Translations under genes and position numbers: made by a program
The notes under the pieces: model-generated
The model's database searches: none
What the model saw: only the letters and a program-made list of their open reading frames with translations
Told to the model about the DNA's origin: nothing
Assembly: GCF_037975245.1 (NCBI RefSeq)
Contig: NC_092582.1
Coordinates: forward strand, 7,935,001-7,999,000
Origin: Apostichopus japonicus
Lineage: Eukaryota; Echinodermata; Holothuroidea; Aspidochirotida; Stichopodidae
Reading direction: 5' to 3'
DNA: 64,000 bases
Part shown: piece by piece, positions 48,972 through 62,900 of the stretch
How positions within the stretch are numbered: the stretch's first letter is position 1
How the letters are laid out: every line of letters begins with the position of its first letter

Positions 48972-51900
48972 ATGCAGGGAATTCGGTCAATAAAATGTGT
49001 TGTCGTTGGTGACGGGTGAGTAGAAAACAGTGTATCGATACGCCCAGGCGCCTGGGTTGAGTGTGTGAGGACCAATTTTGCGAAATAATGTATAGGTGTA
49101 ATGATATGAAGCAGTACAGTATAGACATATTGTCATAATTTGGTCCTCTTTGTGGGAAATGATGTCAGGATTGAACCGTAGCTTGTGGTGTCTGTAGTTT
49201 CAATAATCAATATATGGTACTGTATCTTTACAAACTGTACTGTATAGGTTACCTTAAGGTTTTAAATGAATGCTCTTTGTTTCATGTACAAATAGTTGTT
49301 GTGTTGAATTTCAGACTATTGGTATTAAATCATAATTGCCTATAGACAATTGATATTTTTTCTTCAATTTCTTAAACATATTACAGAACTGTTGGGAAGA
49401 CCTGCTTGCTCATTAGCTATACAACAAATTCCTTCCCAGGAGAGTACACTCCAACTGTGTAAGTTGTTTTTCTTCTTCCTTTGCTGTTATAATCCCCCAC
49501 CTAATTATTGTCCTATATTTATTCAATGTTGAATACCTATTGTTCAGTACTGTAGCTTTTTGACCTAACCACTTGTTTTTCTTAGATAATTTTTGTTCTA
49601 TTAGATGGAATCTTAACCTCTGGATTGCGAATAGGGGCCTATAAAAAGAACTTAAAAACTGAACTTGGTTGCCAGCTATTATCATTTTTATTCTACAGAA
49701 TTTTAGTAGCCATTGACTGTAAAGGTGTTCCATATACTTTCTGTATTTTGATACTAACCTTGTGTATCTTCACAAGGAATAATTTAGGTACATGTTTTGA
49801 GAAATACTTTTTAGGTCTCTAAAGCCTGAAAATAGTGAAACAACAAAACTGATCAATGTTGCTGAGCACTGTTCTTGTTAAAATATTATGATCATAAACT
49901 ATTGTTTAAAAATATGTTTTCAAATATCCTCAAAATTTCTTCTGCACAATTCCTACAATTTAATTTTATCAGATTTGAAAATTACTCTGCCAATGTACTG
50001 GTGGATGGAACAGCAGTGAGTTTTGGATTATGGGATACAGCGGGTCAGGAAGCTTATGATAGGTTAAGGCCGTTATCCTATCCAGGAGCAGTGAGTATTT
50101 AATTTCAACCTAGATACTGGTGGTACTCAACATTAATTCACGACATCAGACAGAAGTTTATCCAGTAAACAGATTGAATGATTGACCAGAATATGACAGG
50201 GTATAATTGGATACAAAGAACTGCCTTTATTTGTTCATTTAAGTTAACAATTTTTGTTTAAGAAAAAAAGGGCATATAGGCCTTGCTTATATCTATATTG
50301 AAAAATTGTTGTAATTCTGTGCAAATTGATTATTTTATAATTTCAACTGAAACAATTTATTAAGAAGAAAGAATTTGTGTTGCAGTTGCTTGAATTTGAT
50401 AAGTAATGGATGAGAGAGAATAATAAATAATGGATAAGCATTCAAACTGTACAATAGGTGTTGAATAAGGTGACTCCTCAGTTCCAGGACAGACTGCTTT
50501 CAATTGACTAAAGGGTATGACAACGGACTTTCAAGAGCTAGTACCGATATGTTTTCCCATTCTGATGAATCTTTTGGCAAATCAACTCCATCAGTGTGCC
50601 AGGAAAGAGAATAATTTCAATCCAACCTCATTCTTTTTCCCCAGGATGTGTTTTTGATCTGTTTTTCACTGACCAGTCAGACTTCCTTCGGAAATGTTCG
50701 AGATAAATGGTATCCAGAGATACACCACCACTGCCCTAACGTGCCAATTGTCTTAGTAGGAACAAAAGTGGACCTCCGGGATCATTTAAACACAAAAATC
50801 ACTTTGCAGCAAAATAAAGAGTCACCTATCACGTTTGTGCAGGTGAGTTTTTGTCTTTAGACAAGTTATATATTATTTCATCATGATCGCCGTACACTGC
50901 AGGCGTGAAACTTGAGAAACACATGCTGTAAGTTACCGTATAGGTAAATAATGTACTTGCTCTACTTCTATGTAATGAGCACTTTTGCAACAGGAAGTGA
51001 ACATACATGTATGCAGTGTTGTAGCTACGCCGGTCAGCGCCGGTCGGACTTGGCCAGCACTAACGTTTGCCGACCGGTTCTCCAAGAAAAAAGTTCAAAT
51101 AATGACCTGCATTGCGTATCTGATTGACAGGTACAAAATTCAGTAAATAGTGTCACGAAATGACTGTTAAAGAAATCACTCTCACACAAAACTGGTTTGA
51201 TCTTTGGAAATATAATATAAATAATGAAATCGGAAGGTCACTGAAATTCTGAACAGTACATTAAATCATTAATATCATAAATCACAAAACAACATAAATC
51301 ACATCATTAATCAGGAATTATATAAGCCTTATTAAAAAGTAAAATATGTTATTGTCACATCCATAATGGTCTGAAGTAGTGGAATGTGTTTGCCTCAAAT
51401 TATGGCCATATAAGTCACCATTTTGCATCTGAGCACTGTGCATAAGATTTTTAATGAGGGCACCCCCTCCCCTTATACCCCTCCCCCAGGAGGTGGAATT
51501 CGCAGGCCACCGTCACTCCAGAGAAATCAACGGCCACCTGCAAAATCCTAGCTACAACCAGGCCTAGACTTTTACAATTTCAGCCACTTGCTAATAATTA
51601 CCTTGTGCTTTTAAAATAAAGTTCCCACTGGCATCCTGAATTACAGCACACACACTTCAACACAGGCTTATGAGAGCAGCTCAGTAATATTTACTGATAA
51701 TAAGCAGTACTTTAAGAACTGTTGTTAGGTACACGAAGAAATCACGAAGACTTTAACGTTTTTCTTAAATCATTTTCATGTTCATTTGTACCCGAATAAT
51801 CATGTGTATCTGTTCTTATTTGTCTATTTAAAACAAATGCCATATTTTCCCGCTTGAAAACAGTGAAATCCACTGGCATCTAACCAGTATTAATTATAAC

Positions 51901-52436
51901 TTGAATTTCGAGACCTACATTCATAATTATAACTGCTGCCTTCAAGCATGAACAGGTGGTAGCACTGTTCTTAATTTTAAGTTATGAATATTACTTGAAT
52001 AATAGGATTATTCTGTGTTAAATTTATCAAAGTATATATCTTGCAACTTGAGTGTCAATGTTGCATATCATTTATCGACAGACGAACATTAATAACAAAA
52101 TCAATAAATCATGTGTTGACAAGGCTGTAAATTCAGACTACTTTAACTTCGTGTAACATGTATGATGAGCAGTATGTAATGATAAGTATTTCTAATGGAT
52201 GGTCTTTTCCATATCTAAGTTTAGTCAAGATATTCCGGCACTCCTCCCCATATTAGATAAGTGTGATCTGTTAATCTCTCTCTAAAAAAAAAAAAAAAAA
52301 AATGTCCAGTTCATGAGAGTCATATACCAGACATTACATTTACCCAAAATTGCTACACAGCTTCCAAAAAGGAACACATAGCAGAAATTTGTACATTGCC
52401 ATATTTAACTTTTATGTTTAAAACTTTTATATATAA

Positions 52437-52489
<53 letters not shown>

Positions 52490-52911
52490 CAGATTTAGTA
52501 CTTATTATTATATACACTTACTTATTATTATAAACACTTACTCAATATTTGAGATATATATGAAACAAATAGGTCAGATTTTTTCAGCCCTAAATATTGA
52601 GTTTTAGTAACTCTTTGTCCTTCATATCCCTATGTGGTAATGCAATGACAGATCTTTATCTAACACAACTATTGTTGCAACAAACACAAATAATACTTGC
52701 AAGGTACATTTTTGCTCTACATATATTGATAGTTTTTTTGTTTCTTTTTACAAAGGGACTGAAACTGAGTAAAGAGATTGGTGCCGTGAAGTATGCAGAA
52801 TGTTCAGCTTTGACTCAGCAGGGAATGAAGACGGTATTCGATGAAGCAATCCGAGCAGTCATCGCTCCCAGGCCCAAGCCCAATAGGAGAAGACGATGTT
52901 CTGTAATGTGA
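48972..52911 (+). CDS. R4: Rac-like Rho-family GTPase, CAAX CSVM
   Basis: Exons are 48972-49015, 49387-49458, 49973-50090, 50645-50842 and 52756-52911 (588 nt, 195 aa). An in-frame ATG at 48966 would add two residues (Met-Asn); I chose 48972 because R3 and R5 can start only at the equivalent codon. The protein has GDGTVGKT, switch [16 protein letters not shown] (Thr where Rac has Ile33), WDTAGQE, TKVD, CSAL, a polybasic RRRR tail and CAAX CSVM. Exon 4 has SQTSF where the others have SPTSF. Introns and 3' UTR match R2 more closely than R3, including the longer intron 4 and the absence of the intron 2 hairpin, so R4 is the block-duplication partner of R2. Confidence 0.92.
52436..52488. repeat. 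AT microsatellite in R4 intron 4
   Basis: Expanded (AT)n absent at the matching position of R2 (near 30180). Confidence 0.9.
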
Positions 52912-53775
52912 ACTGTTAACTTGCCACTGTTTGTTCTAAGACACTATATTAAAATAAGAGTGTGAAGATGCATGCTACCTCAAACTGATATTATGGATGT
53001 CTAAGAAAGAAACTGTTACCAAAGCCAAATTATGGCTGGATAACAACAAACTCAAAAAATATGCTAGGAACAGGGCCAGGCCAGTCATTATGTAAATGAA
53101 CATAGCTAGTATGTATTGTAAGGGAGAGGACGAATTTGGCTGGCATTTATGACAAGCCATATATAATTTATCAGCCATTTTTATGCCTTGTGAGAAACAA
53201 GAGGATACGGAATCATGAAAAGTGTACTGAGTGTAGTAGGGAAGCGGGGGGGGGGGGAGCGTGGGGATGGTTGGTCTTTGATCATTTTTTGTTATTGCAA
53301 AGTTTGATATTATTATTGCTACGTAATGGAAAAGTTAAACCATCATTACAGAGGACTGCCTAGGAAATGTTTCCTTTGAAGTGTATCTTAACCATGTTTT
53401 GTTTTGTTTTGATTTATGTAGCCCAATTTAGGATATCGGTGGCATTATATTTGGAGATGCCAAAAACATACCACTGCCAGTCAGACTCCTTTATTATGGT
53501 CCTGCAACTGACTTTAGGGCAAAACACTTGGAGAAGCGATCTGTGTTGTCTTAATCTTAACTGTCACCATAGTGTTACGTTTTGATTGTATATAAGTCGC
53601 AATAGTATACATTGTATAATATGTACAGGTAGGCGTGACTGCCATTTTGATACTTGATGTAAATATAATTTTAATCAGGGTTTGCACAGCTGTACCACTC
53701 TTTCAGGTTTTTTTTTACTATTTAATGCATATTAATGAGTATATACTACCAAAATAAAAAACATAGTTTTTGTAC
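52912..53775 (+). other. Probable 3' UTR of R4
   Basis: Conserved post-stop block with AATAAA at 53753-53758; closest to the R2 UTR. The poly-G run is shorter here than in the other copies. Confidence 0.55.
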
Positions 53776-53929
53776 AATGATTGATGTTTTGCCTTTTCTA
53801 TGTGTCTATTTTCCCCTTCTTCTTCTCTGCAATGATTGGATTTAATAACCAATTAATTGAACAATGCACTCAAACTAGGCATTTGTCTTACCCAGCCTTA
53901 AACAGATTCCTTCATGAATCAGTCCTATA

Positions 53930-56138
53930 AATCCCTCCCCAACCTCCCCCCCCCCCCCGCCAATCTCTCCTCCAATGTTACTGTCCATGATTCTTCACTG
54001 CATATACTATATTCACTCCAATAACTAGTGCAGAGGTCCGAATTCTAAAGGGTTGTGCTTTTAACCCAAAAGACACACTCAAATATTTGAAACAAAGAAA
54101 ACAAGAACAAATAGAATTCTATTAGACCAGCTTCGTGTAATCCTCTGCCCCCCCCCCCTCCTCCCAAACAACTGTCACCAGGCTGGGCGGATTGGGCCTA
54201 CCGTTCTATGGGTTTGGAATCGTTGCGCCGCTGGGTGTTGAAGCTTTGAGCGGCACTGTCAATAGAGTTACCAAAGACACCTACTAAGATGTCCTACTGT
54301 TTTGCCTGAATCATAGTGGCTTAATTGGTGCATTATGTACCCCAGTGGTAGCAATTTATGACCACTGCCCCTCCCACTAGGCCTATATCCTAAATCCTAC
54401 CCATGCAAATATATACATAAAAGTTGCCATAGTATGCTTTTGTGACTAGAAATTGAAATATTAATAGAGGAGGGGGCGAATTACCTTATTACTTATATTT
54501 ACTAATATTTTAACATTTGGAGGCCCGAAGGTTGAGATATTAGGCCCGCTAGCAAGTAAATATTTAGCCTGTATATCTGATTAATCAGATTGTTATAAAA
54601 TCTTTGTAGCCAATAAGAATATCTTACTATAGTCACTTTTTCGATATTTTAAATTCCATATACAAAGAGGCGGATCTATGTTTTAATGAGGGGCGTGGCC
54701 ATGCATGGATTCTTTGAAGCTGGTTCCTTTGTACGGGGTGCTGTTATATTAGATGCATGATTATTGGCGCACGGAGCAAGGGAATAGTCTTACCGGTAGT
54801 TTCCGCTTTTGTATAATTTTTTATTCAATCTGTATTACAGATAAATAAAGAAAAATAATCAAGATAATAATTTAAAAAGAGCGCCATCATTTTGAAAACT
54901 TTCCGCGCTGTAAATATATCATTGTGCTTAAACAATACGCTTAGTTATAAAAAGAACACATATACACAACCTTGCCAACCCGATATCAACAAAACTGAAT
55001 GATCTGACGTCCACAGGGCTCGCTAAACCAAAGAATACTGACAAAAATAACATGCAAATACACAGACGGACGACCTCCATCCCAGAAATGGCAATAAACA
55101 TACACCTGACCCACCCCGCAAATACAGCTGGGTAGACTCAGTTGTAGAGTATACTTATAGGCCTACTTTGATGATTCAGTACACGTAGCCTACACTGTTA
55201 TAGGCCAGCAAACAAACTCTAAAGACATGATCGAAGTTATAAGAAATTAGATGTTAACATCAAATTAGAATACCTACTTCTTTGGCGGAATCAACCAGCA
55301 ATTCTCAAAAACGTGATCACTTAATTGGTAATCAACTGTAAAAAAATGCTAAATGATGAAAATATGTTTATCGGTAAATACAATGGTTAGCCATAGGCCT
55401 ACTGTTTTTCTAGAAACCTCAACTGGGCGCTCCCTTGGGACGCCGAAATAAATCGAAACAATCATCATCATTAAGTTTTCAATCGCTCAGATATTGATAA
55501 ATATCACTGATCAGCTGGGCCATATGCAATTAACGTAAGTTTATTAAGGAAGTTGTAGCCCTATCTGAGTCAGCTATAATCGTAACGTGTCGATATTCAT
55601 AAGTAGGCATATTATATTCTTTATATATTCTTTTATATATTATATATATATATGTATTCTATAAATATATCTCTTCATAACAATCTCAAGTTGGCTACGC
55701 AGGTAAAACTTCCAGACGCAGATATGCAAAGAATTGTGGCGGCGAACAGTTAATTCTGCACACGTAAATAAAGTAGATCTCCTTGAGTGGCATATACTTT
55801 TTCAAAACAATACGTAAAATTCTCTACGTTGGTTCGTTACTATCGAATTGAACAAGACAGTTTAAATTTGAACGCATTTGATTTAACAAGATCCTTCCAA
55901 AAATGTGCAAGCAACAAATGTTAACCGTATTTATCCGCAACGACTCGGCTTTATCTGTACTACTTCAGCTCTTGCAACATATAGGCACTCGTAACGTTCT
56001 TATTATACACTATGGCCGTTTATTGCATATATCACGTGTTTTAGAATGATGAACCAGGGCCAAGAAATCGACCAAGCAGTTCTTACAGACCGGAGGGTGT
56101 TACATTTTCAATGATAGACTATATAGGCCTACATTTGT
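53930..56138. other. R4-R5 spacer, left part, paralogous to 31640-33830
   Basis: No gene recognised; small differences include the length of C runs near 53945 and 54147. Confidence 0.7.
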
Positions 56139-56350
56139 GGAGTGTTAGCTCAGTGGTTAACGCCGGTGCCTTTCAATCATAAGGTCCCCGGTTCGAGTCA
56201 CTCCCAGATTAATGTATGTCGTCCAGTTACAGAGTTGTTGACAATTAACAATTCATAATCATGGACGTTAAATATGAATGTAAGAGACTGACTTCGGTCA
56301 GCTTGCGGCTTTGATAAGCCGATTAGGCTTCTTCGCGAGTTCCTGCTTGC
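56139..56350 (+). mobile_element. tRNA-derived SINE, R4-R5 spacer copy
   Basis: Pol III A and B boxes and body as in 33831-34042. Confidence 0.75.
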
Positions 56351-56384
56351 ACCGAACTGGCTTCTGAATCAGAATGGGTTAATG

Positions 56385-58191
56385 CAGTGGCGTAGCTACA
56401 GGGGGCGTGGGGGCGACAACCCCCATGAAAGCCTGTCGCCCCCAGTCGCCCCCACTTGGATTTTGGGTGTCGAAAAAAAAAATTACATGTGCGAAAAATA
56501 TATCATTGGTCTGAATGGTCTCGAATCTCTATGATGACAACTCATGAACGACCCTTCGACCGCGGACCGGCAGTAGGCTATAGTTGCTGAAAAACCAGAT
56601 GTGACATAGCGCATAGGCCGAGAAGTCTACAGTATAATCGCACTGTACTGAAAACGCATGTTAACGACCGTCGAATAATATAATTCCTGCTCTACAAGAC
56701 TACAACACACATAATGTTTACTACTGAATCTGTGTGTTCGACTGTTCGGGCAAACTTTGCCTTTGTCAATCTTTTTTTTAAATATCCATAATCCCTAACA
56801 TACAAATAAATACTAATATACAAACAGCCAATCAGTATCTTGTAATCAGTGCGCATTAACTGATCAAACAAGCTAGTGAGCAATACTATACCCTAATAGA
56901 AAGATGGTTTCCAAGTACTTGAATGCCAAAGAAGATGTTAAAAGGTAAAAAATGCTGACACCATACACATGTTTCTCACATCATTGCTCGCGTCATTGCC
57001 TCGATACCCTGTTACATTTTCAATCGGGTTTTCACTTCTGGGACGTACCCTGATGCTCTTAAAACCGCTAAAAAAACAAATATTCAAGAAAGGAGACAAC
57101 ACTATCGCTGAGAACTACCGGCCAACAGTGGCGGAGCGTCCAAACAGTCAGGGGATCGGATGCCCCCCCCCCCCTGACGGACTCAAATGGACTGCTGACG
57201 CCCTTTTCAGCTTTTTAGCACTTTTTACTTATTCGCGATTATTGACTTTTTTTATTGCACTCTCATCTACCTATCGACAATTGTCACATTTTGTTGGTGT
57301 AGTTTACTGACAAAATGCTCTAACGTACGGCGGTATTTAATTTATCGGCACTTAATTCTGTTGTGCGAAACTCTTTCCAAGAACTGTACGGGGTTTACGA
57401 TCTATTTTTTCGAAAACATGAGCACTCACAAAGATACCACAGGGATTGTGATGAAGCGCATGTACTATCAACACCCATATAAACTTCCGACTTGTCACAC
57501 ATATTTATTCTTCGTTTATCTGCAAATTAGCAAGGACCGGAAAGGGTCATTTCCGGAGATCTAGGGAATATCTTTACTCCAAAAAAAATCTGTACGCTCC
57601 GCGCCAACCTGTGGTGGAGCCCCGCTTAGATAGTGTCGAAAGCGCCCCTACAGGCCATTCTCGCCCCCCTGACCAATACCCCTAGCTCCGCCACTGCCGG
57701 CCAATCAGTCTTTCACCCTAATAATATTTCAGACGCAATCTTTGATGTCAGTTTGACATATAGTTCGGTCATTTCAGTATGTTACTTGGCTGAAAGCCCA
57801 GTCAATCTTTCTTTATTTTCCACGCGCAATTTGTCGAAAAATGTCAATGCCGGTGTCAAACTCACAAAAGATATGTCATGACATTTCAAAGTAACTTACC
57901 AGATTTTTGTTTTTTCTATTTTACTTAACTATTTGATGACCATATCAAAACATGGGATCTCAAAATAAAGGATGTTGAGAAAACTTTAGAGCAGCTTAGA
58001 AGGCCTGGGAAGTGTCATTTCCAACGATCTAGGAGGCCTATTTAGCTAAAAAAATTGGTACGCTGCGCGCCAACTCATGGTGGCGCTCCGCTTAGATAGT
58101 AACAAGAATATGGTCAAGCGCCCCCCCCAGGAAATGTTCAAGCCCCACCCCCCAGCGCCCCCAACTGAAAAAAATCCTGGCTACGACACTG
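56385..58191. mobile_element. hAT-like element, paralogue of 34077-35935
   Basis: Ends cagtggcgtagctac and ctggctacgacactg between GGTTAATG copies, with nested MITE 57126-57696. Confidence 0.8.
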
Positions 58192-58388
58192 GGTTAATGT
58201 CTGATGGCAAAGCAATCCTATCTTTTAAGGTGCGGGGGAAGAAGGAATATTTATATAAATTCTTTCTAGCGTAGGGAACTAACTCGTGAACGAAATAACT
58301 TCACATGGGCTACAGTAACAAAGATCCCTTCATCGAATAACTGACTAACTAATTTGATCTCCACCACGCACAAGGACATGTTTTTGTA

Positions 58389-59679
58389 GGAAGCAGGACA
58401 CTTCGCCCAACAACCATTTCGCCCAACTGCCATTTCGCCCAACCTTACCATTTCGCCCAACCAGCCTGGTCATTTCGCCCAACCAGCCTGGTCATTTCGC
58501 CCAACCAGCCTGGTCATTTCGCCCAACCAGCCTGGTCATTTCGCCCAACCAGTCTGGTCATTTCGCCCAACCTTGATTAAATATGATATTTCAAAAGGAA
58601 ACGTTCGGGAATTGTTAACGTTACAGGATACGAACCGAATATTAAGGAAACTTGAGGATTGATCAGTGTGTTAGGGGTTAGGTTTGATAGTAAACGTTCG
58701 AATATTAAGGAATATTAAGGAAACTTGAAGTCCTTTACTTTGTATAACTTTAGTAAGGAAACGTTCGGGAATTTTTAACGGTACAGGATACGAACCGAAT
58801 ATTAAGGAAACTTGAGGATTGATCAGTGTTTTAGGGGTTAGGTTTGATAGTAAACGTTCGAATATTAAGGAATATTAAGGAAACTTGAAGTCCTTTACTT
58901 TGTATAACTTTAGTAAGGAAACGTTCGGGAATTTTTAACGTTACAGGATACGAACCGAATATTAAGGAATCTTGAGGATGGATCAGTGTTTTAGGGGTTA
59001 GGTTTGATAGGTTTGATATAGTAAACGTTCGGGAATTGTTAACGCTACGGGATACGAACCGAGTATTAAGGAAACTTGAAGTCGTGGTTAAATTGATTAC
59101 ATATGTGATTACATATGTGGTTACATTGATAAAGTGGTTACATTGATTAAATATAGTAATTCAATATTACGGACGGGTTTTATATATTTTTTTTTTCAAT
59201 TTAAAAAGGAAACGTTCGGGAATTGATAGTCAGTAGGATGGATCAGTGTTTTAGGGGTTAGGTTTGATAGGTTTTTATGAAGACCGATTCCCCTGTGTTT
59301 GTATAATAATATAACTCCCATTGTATGCGTAAACGCCTAAAGTAGTGTAATCCTCCCATTATACCCGAAATAACTGCTCAGACTCCGATCGATATCGAGC
59401 GGACCTCACTTTTTTATTTACCTATTACGAAGTAACCTAACCCAAAATAAATCAAATTGAACTAGTGAAACAGAAAAAGTAATATTATTCTGACTGAATA
59501 TTAGTAAAAATAAGGTTGGGCGAAATGACCATGCTGGTTGGGCGAAATGACCATGCTGGTTGGGCGAAATGACTATGATGGTTGGGCGAAATGACCAGGC
59601 TGGTTGGGCGAAATGACCAGGCTGGTTGGGCGAAATGGCAGTTGGGCGAAATGGTTGTTGGGCGAAGTGACTAGAAAGC
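58389..59679. mobile_element. Foldback-like DNA element with arrayed TTTCGCCCAACC ends
   Basis: TTTTTGTA flanks both sides (58381-58388 and 59680-59687), and R3 has the uninterrupted site near 36125. Both ends are arrays of catttcgcccaacc units in opposite orientation (about 58400-58575 and 59515-59665). The core has about 2.5 tandem units of 160 bp starting near 58597, 58757 and 58917. No transposase ORF. The 8-bp duplication suggests hAT or P-type mobilisation. Confidence 0.85.
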
Positions 59680-59770
59680 TTTTTGTATACCAATACATTG
59701 TTCTAGTGTTTGCTCTGATTTGGAAACTCAAAAGCGGTCAAGTGCCATATGTTCCGCAAAGTTTTTCGTT

Positions 59771-59778
59771 TATATAGG
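59771..59778 (+). promoter_or_regulatory. TATA-like box upstream of R5
   Basis: TATATAGG 192 bp upstream of the R5 ATG. The foldback element at 58389-59679 ends only about 90 bp before it, so distal promoter sequence has been displaced in this copy. Confidence 0.4.
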
Positions 59779-59962
59779 ACTTGCGAGTGGTACATATTAC
59801 ACCATATCTATTTATGGTCGATTGCGTACTGTACATACTATAGCCTTTCTATAGTGTCGCAAGCTGCAACATATATATAAGTAGAGATGGCCTCCCTTTG
59901 GCAAGGACACAGTTGTTTGATTTCCTTCAAATACAGACGGAATAAGGAGAAAGAAAAAGAAC

Positions 59963-62900
59963 ATGCAGGGAATTCGGTCAATTAAATGTGTTGTCGTTGG
60001 TGACGGGTGAGTAGAAAACAGTACATCGATACGCCCAGGCGCCTGGGTTGAGTGTGTGAGGACCAATTTTGCGAAATAATAGTATAGGTGTAATGATATG
60101 AAGCAGTAGCATGGTGGGCTCATAATTGACGCACTTATGGATTTGATCAACGATATCTATCAAGGAAAAATCCAAATCACTCGACTGTATGTGTTTTTCA
60201 TATGTGTAGTTCCTCAGAAATGTTATGATCTCAAAATATTTAAGGTTCTGTGCTTATGCACCGTACAAATGAGCAGAATTTGACCACAAAATGTCTGCCG
60301 TGTCAAGTTCTTTCATACCCCTAAATTGACACATTCGTTGTAAAGCTAACTGTAGTGTAGGCCTTAGTATACATCCATTGACTTTAGATGCTGTTTGCTA
60401 TGCTCTGAGCCTCTAAGCTCAGACAGGTCAGGGCCCTGAGAGTAGTGTTATCATATTGAGGTAATGTTGGTTATATTTAGGAGTGTAAGATTTCCAAATG
60501 CCCAAAAAATGTGCAAAACTGGTGGGAGGGTGTTAAAAGCTTAAAAAATACCACAATTTGGTCAGCAAATAGCTGAAATGGATTCAAACTCATGAAATAT
60601 GTCATTCTGCTTGACTGCAAAAAGTTTAGGTGGCCTGCTGTATCGTTGCTAGTAATAATTGAAGGTGCGTCAATTACGGGGGTGCGTCAATTATGAAGCC
60701 TTTACAATACAGTATAGGCATATTGTCATAATTTGGTCCTCTTTGTGGGAAATGATGTCAGGATTGAACCGCTTGTGGTGTCTGTAGTTTCAATAATCAA
60801 TATATGGTACTGTATCTTTACGAACTGTACTGTATAGGTTACCTAAGGTTGAATGCTCTTTGTTTTATGTACAATTAGTTGTTGTGTTGAATTTCAGACT
60901 ATTGGTATTAAATCATAATTGAATATAGACATATGAGGTTTTTTTCTCTTCAATTTCCTAAACGTATTGCAGAACTGTTGGGAAGACCTGCTTGCTTATT
61001 AGCTATACAACAAATGCCTTCCCAGGAGAGTACATTCCAACTGTGTAAGTTGTTTTTCTTCTTCCTTTGCTGTTATAACCCCCCCCCCCCACCTCCTAAT
61101 GTCCTATATTTATTCAATGTTGAATACCTATTGTTCAGTACTGTAGCTTTTTGACCTAACCACTTGTTTTCCTTAGATAATTTTTGTTCTATTAGCTGGA
61201 ATCTTAAGCTCTGGATTGTGAATAGGGGACTATCAAAGAAGTTAAAAACATGAACTTGGTAGCCAGCTATTATCATCTTATTCTACAGAATTTTAGTAGC
61301 CATTGACTGTAAAGGTGTTCCATATACTTTCTGTATTTTGATACTAACCTTGTTTATCTTCACAAGGAATAATTAAGGACTTTAGAGACCTAAAAAGTGT
61401 TTCACAAACCATGTACATGTTTTGTGAAACACTTTTTAGGTCTCTAAAGTCTGAAAATAGTGAAACTACAAAACTGAAAAATGTTGCTGAGCACTGTTGT
61501 TATTATTATATTATTATCATAAATTATTCTTTAAAACTGTGTTTTCAATATCCTTAAAATGTCTTCTGCACATTTCTTACAATTCAATTTAATCAGATTT
61601 GAAAATTATTCTGCCAATGTACTGGTGGATGGAACACCAGTGAGTTTTGGATTATGGGATACAGCGGGTCAGGAAGCTTATGATAGGTTAAGGCCGTTAT
61701 CCTATCCAGGAGCAGTGAGTATTTAACTTCAACCTAGATACTGGTGGTACTCAATTAACATTAATTTGCGACATCAGGCAGAAGTCTATCCAGTAAACAG
61801 ATTGGACGATTGACCAGAACATGACAGTGAATAATTGGATACAAAGAACTGCCTTATTTTTTATATTTTTTTTTATTAATTATTTTTTCAAGATAAACAA
61901 AGACATATAGGCCTGGCCGATATATAGAGTAATGGATGGGAGAGAATAAATAATGGATAAGCATTCAAACTGTACAATAAGTGTAAGTCCTCAGTTCCAG
62001 GACAGACTATTAAAATAAAACCTTACATGTTGTGATTAGGTGTTTTCATTTGACTAAAAGGTATAAATGGACTTTCAAGAGCTAGTACCAATATGTTTCC
62101 TCATTCTGATGAATCTTTTGGCAAAGCAACTCCATCAGTGTGCCAGCAAAGAGAATAGTTTCAGTCTAACCTCATTCCTATCTCCCCAGGATGTGTTTTT
62201 GATATGTTTTTCACTGATGAGTCCGACTTCCTTTGGAAATGTTCGAGATAAATGGTATCCAGAGATACACCACCACTGCCCTAACGTGCCAATCGTCTTA
62301 GTAGGAACAAAAGTGGACCTCCGGGATCATTTAAACACAAAAATCACTTTGCAGCAAAATAAAGAGTCACCTATCACGTTTGTGCAGGTGAGTTTTTGCC
62401 ATTAGACAAGTTATATAGCTATAACATCATGATCGCCGTACACTGCATCTTTGTTATATATATGTATGCAGTGTTGTAGCTACGCCGGTCAGCGCCGGTC
62501 GGACTTGGCCAGCACTAACGTTTGCCAATCGGTACTCCAAGTAAAAAGTTCAAATAATGACCGGCATTGCGTATCTGATTGACCGGTACAAAATTCAGTA
62601 AAATTGTGTCACGAAATGACTGTTAAAGAAATCACTCTCACACATATATATGTATGAATATATATAATCATGTTTAGTACTTATTATTTCATTGATATAT
62701 TCAAGTGTAAATTTGTGTGTGAAACACTTACTCAATATTTGAGATATATATGAAACAAATATGTCAGATTTTTTCAGCCCTAAATACTGAGTTTTAGTAA
62801 CTCTTTGTCCTTCATATCCCTATGTGGTAATGCATTTTGACAGATCTTTATCTAACACAACTATTGTTGCAACAAACACAAATAATACTTGCAAGGTACA

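Noticed and set aside
58400-58575. CRISPR-like array of TTTCGCCCAACC units
   Set aside because: Units are short, spacers are repeats of each other, the array is mirrored at the other end of a transposon, and the DNA is eukaryotic.
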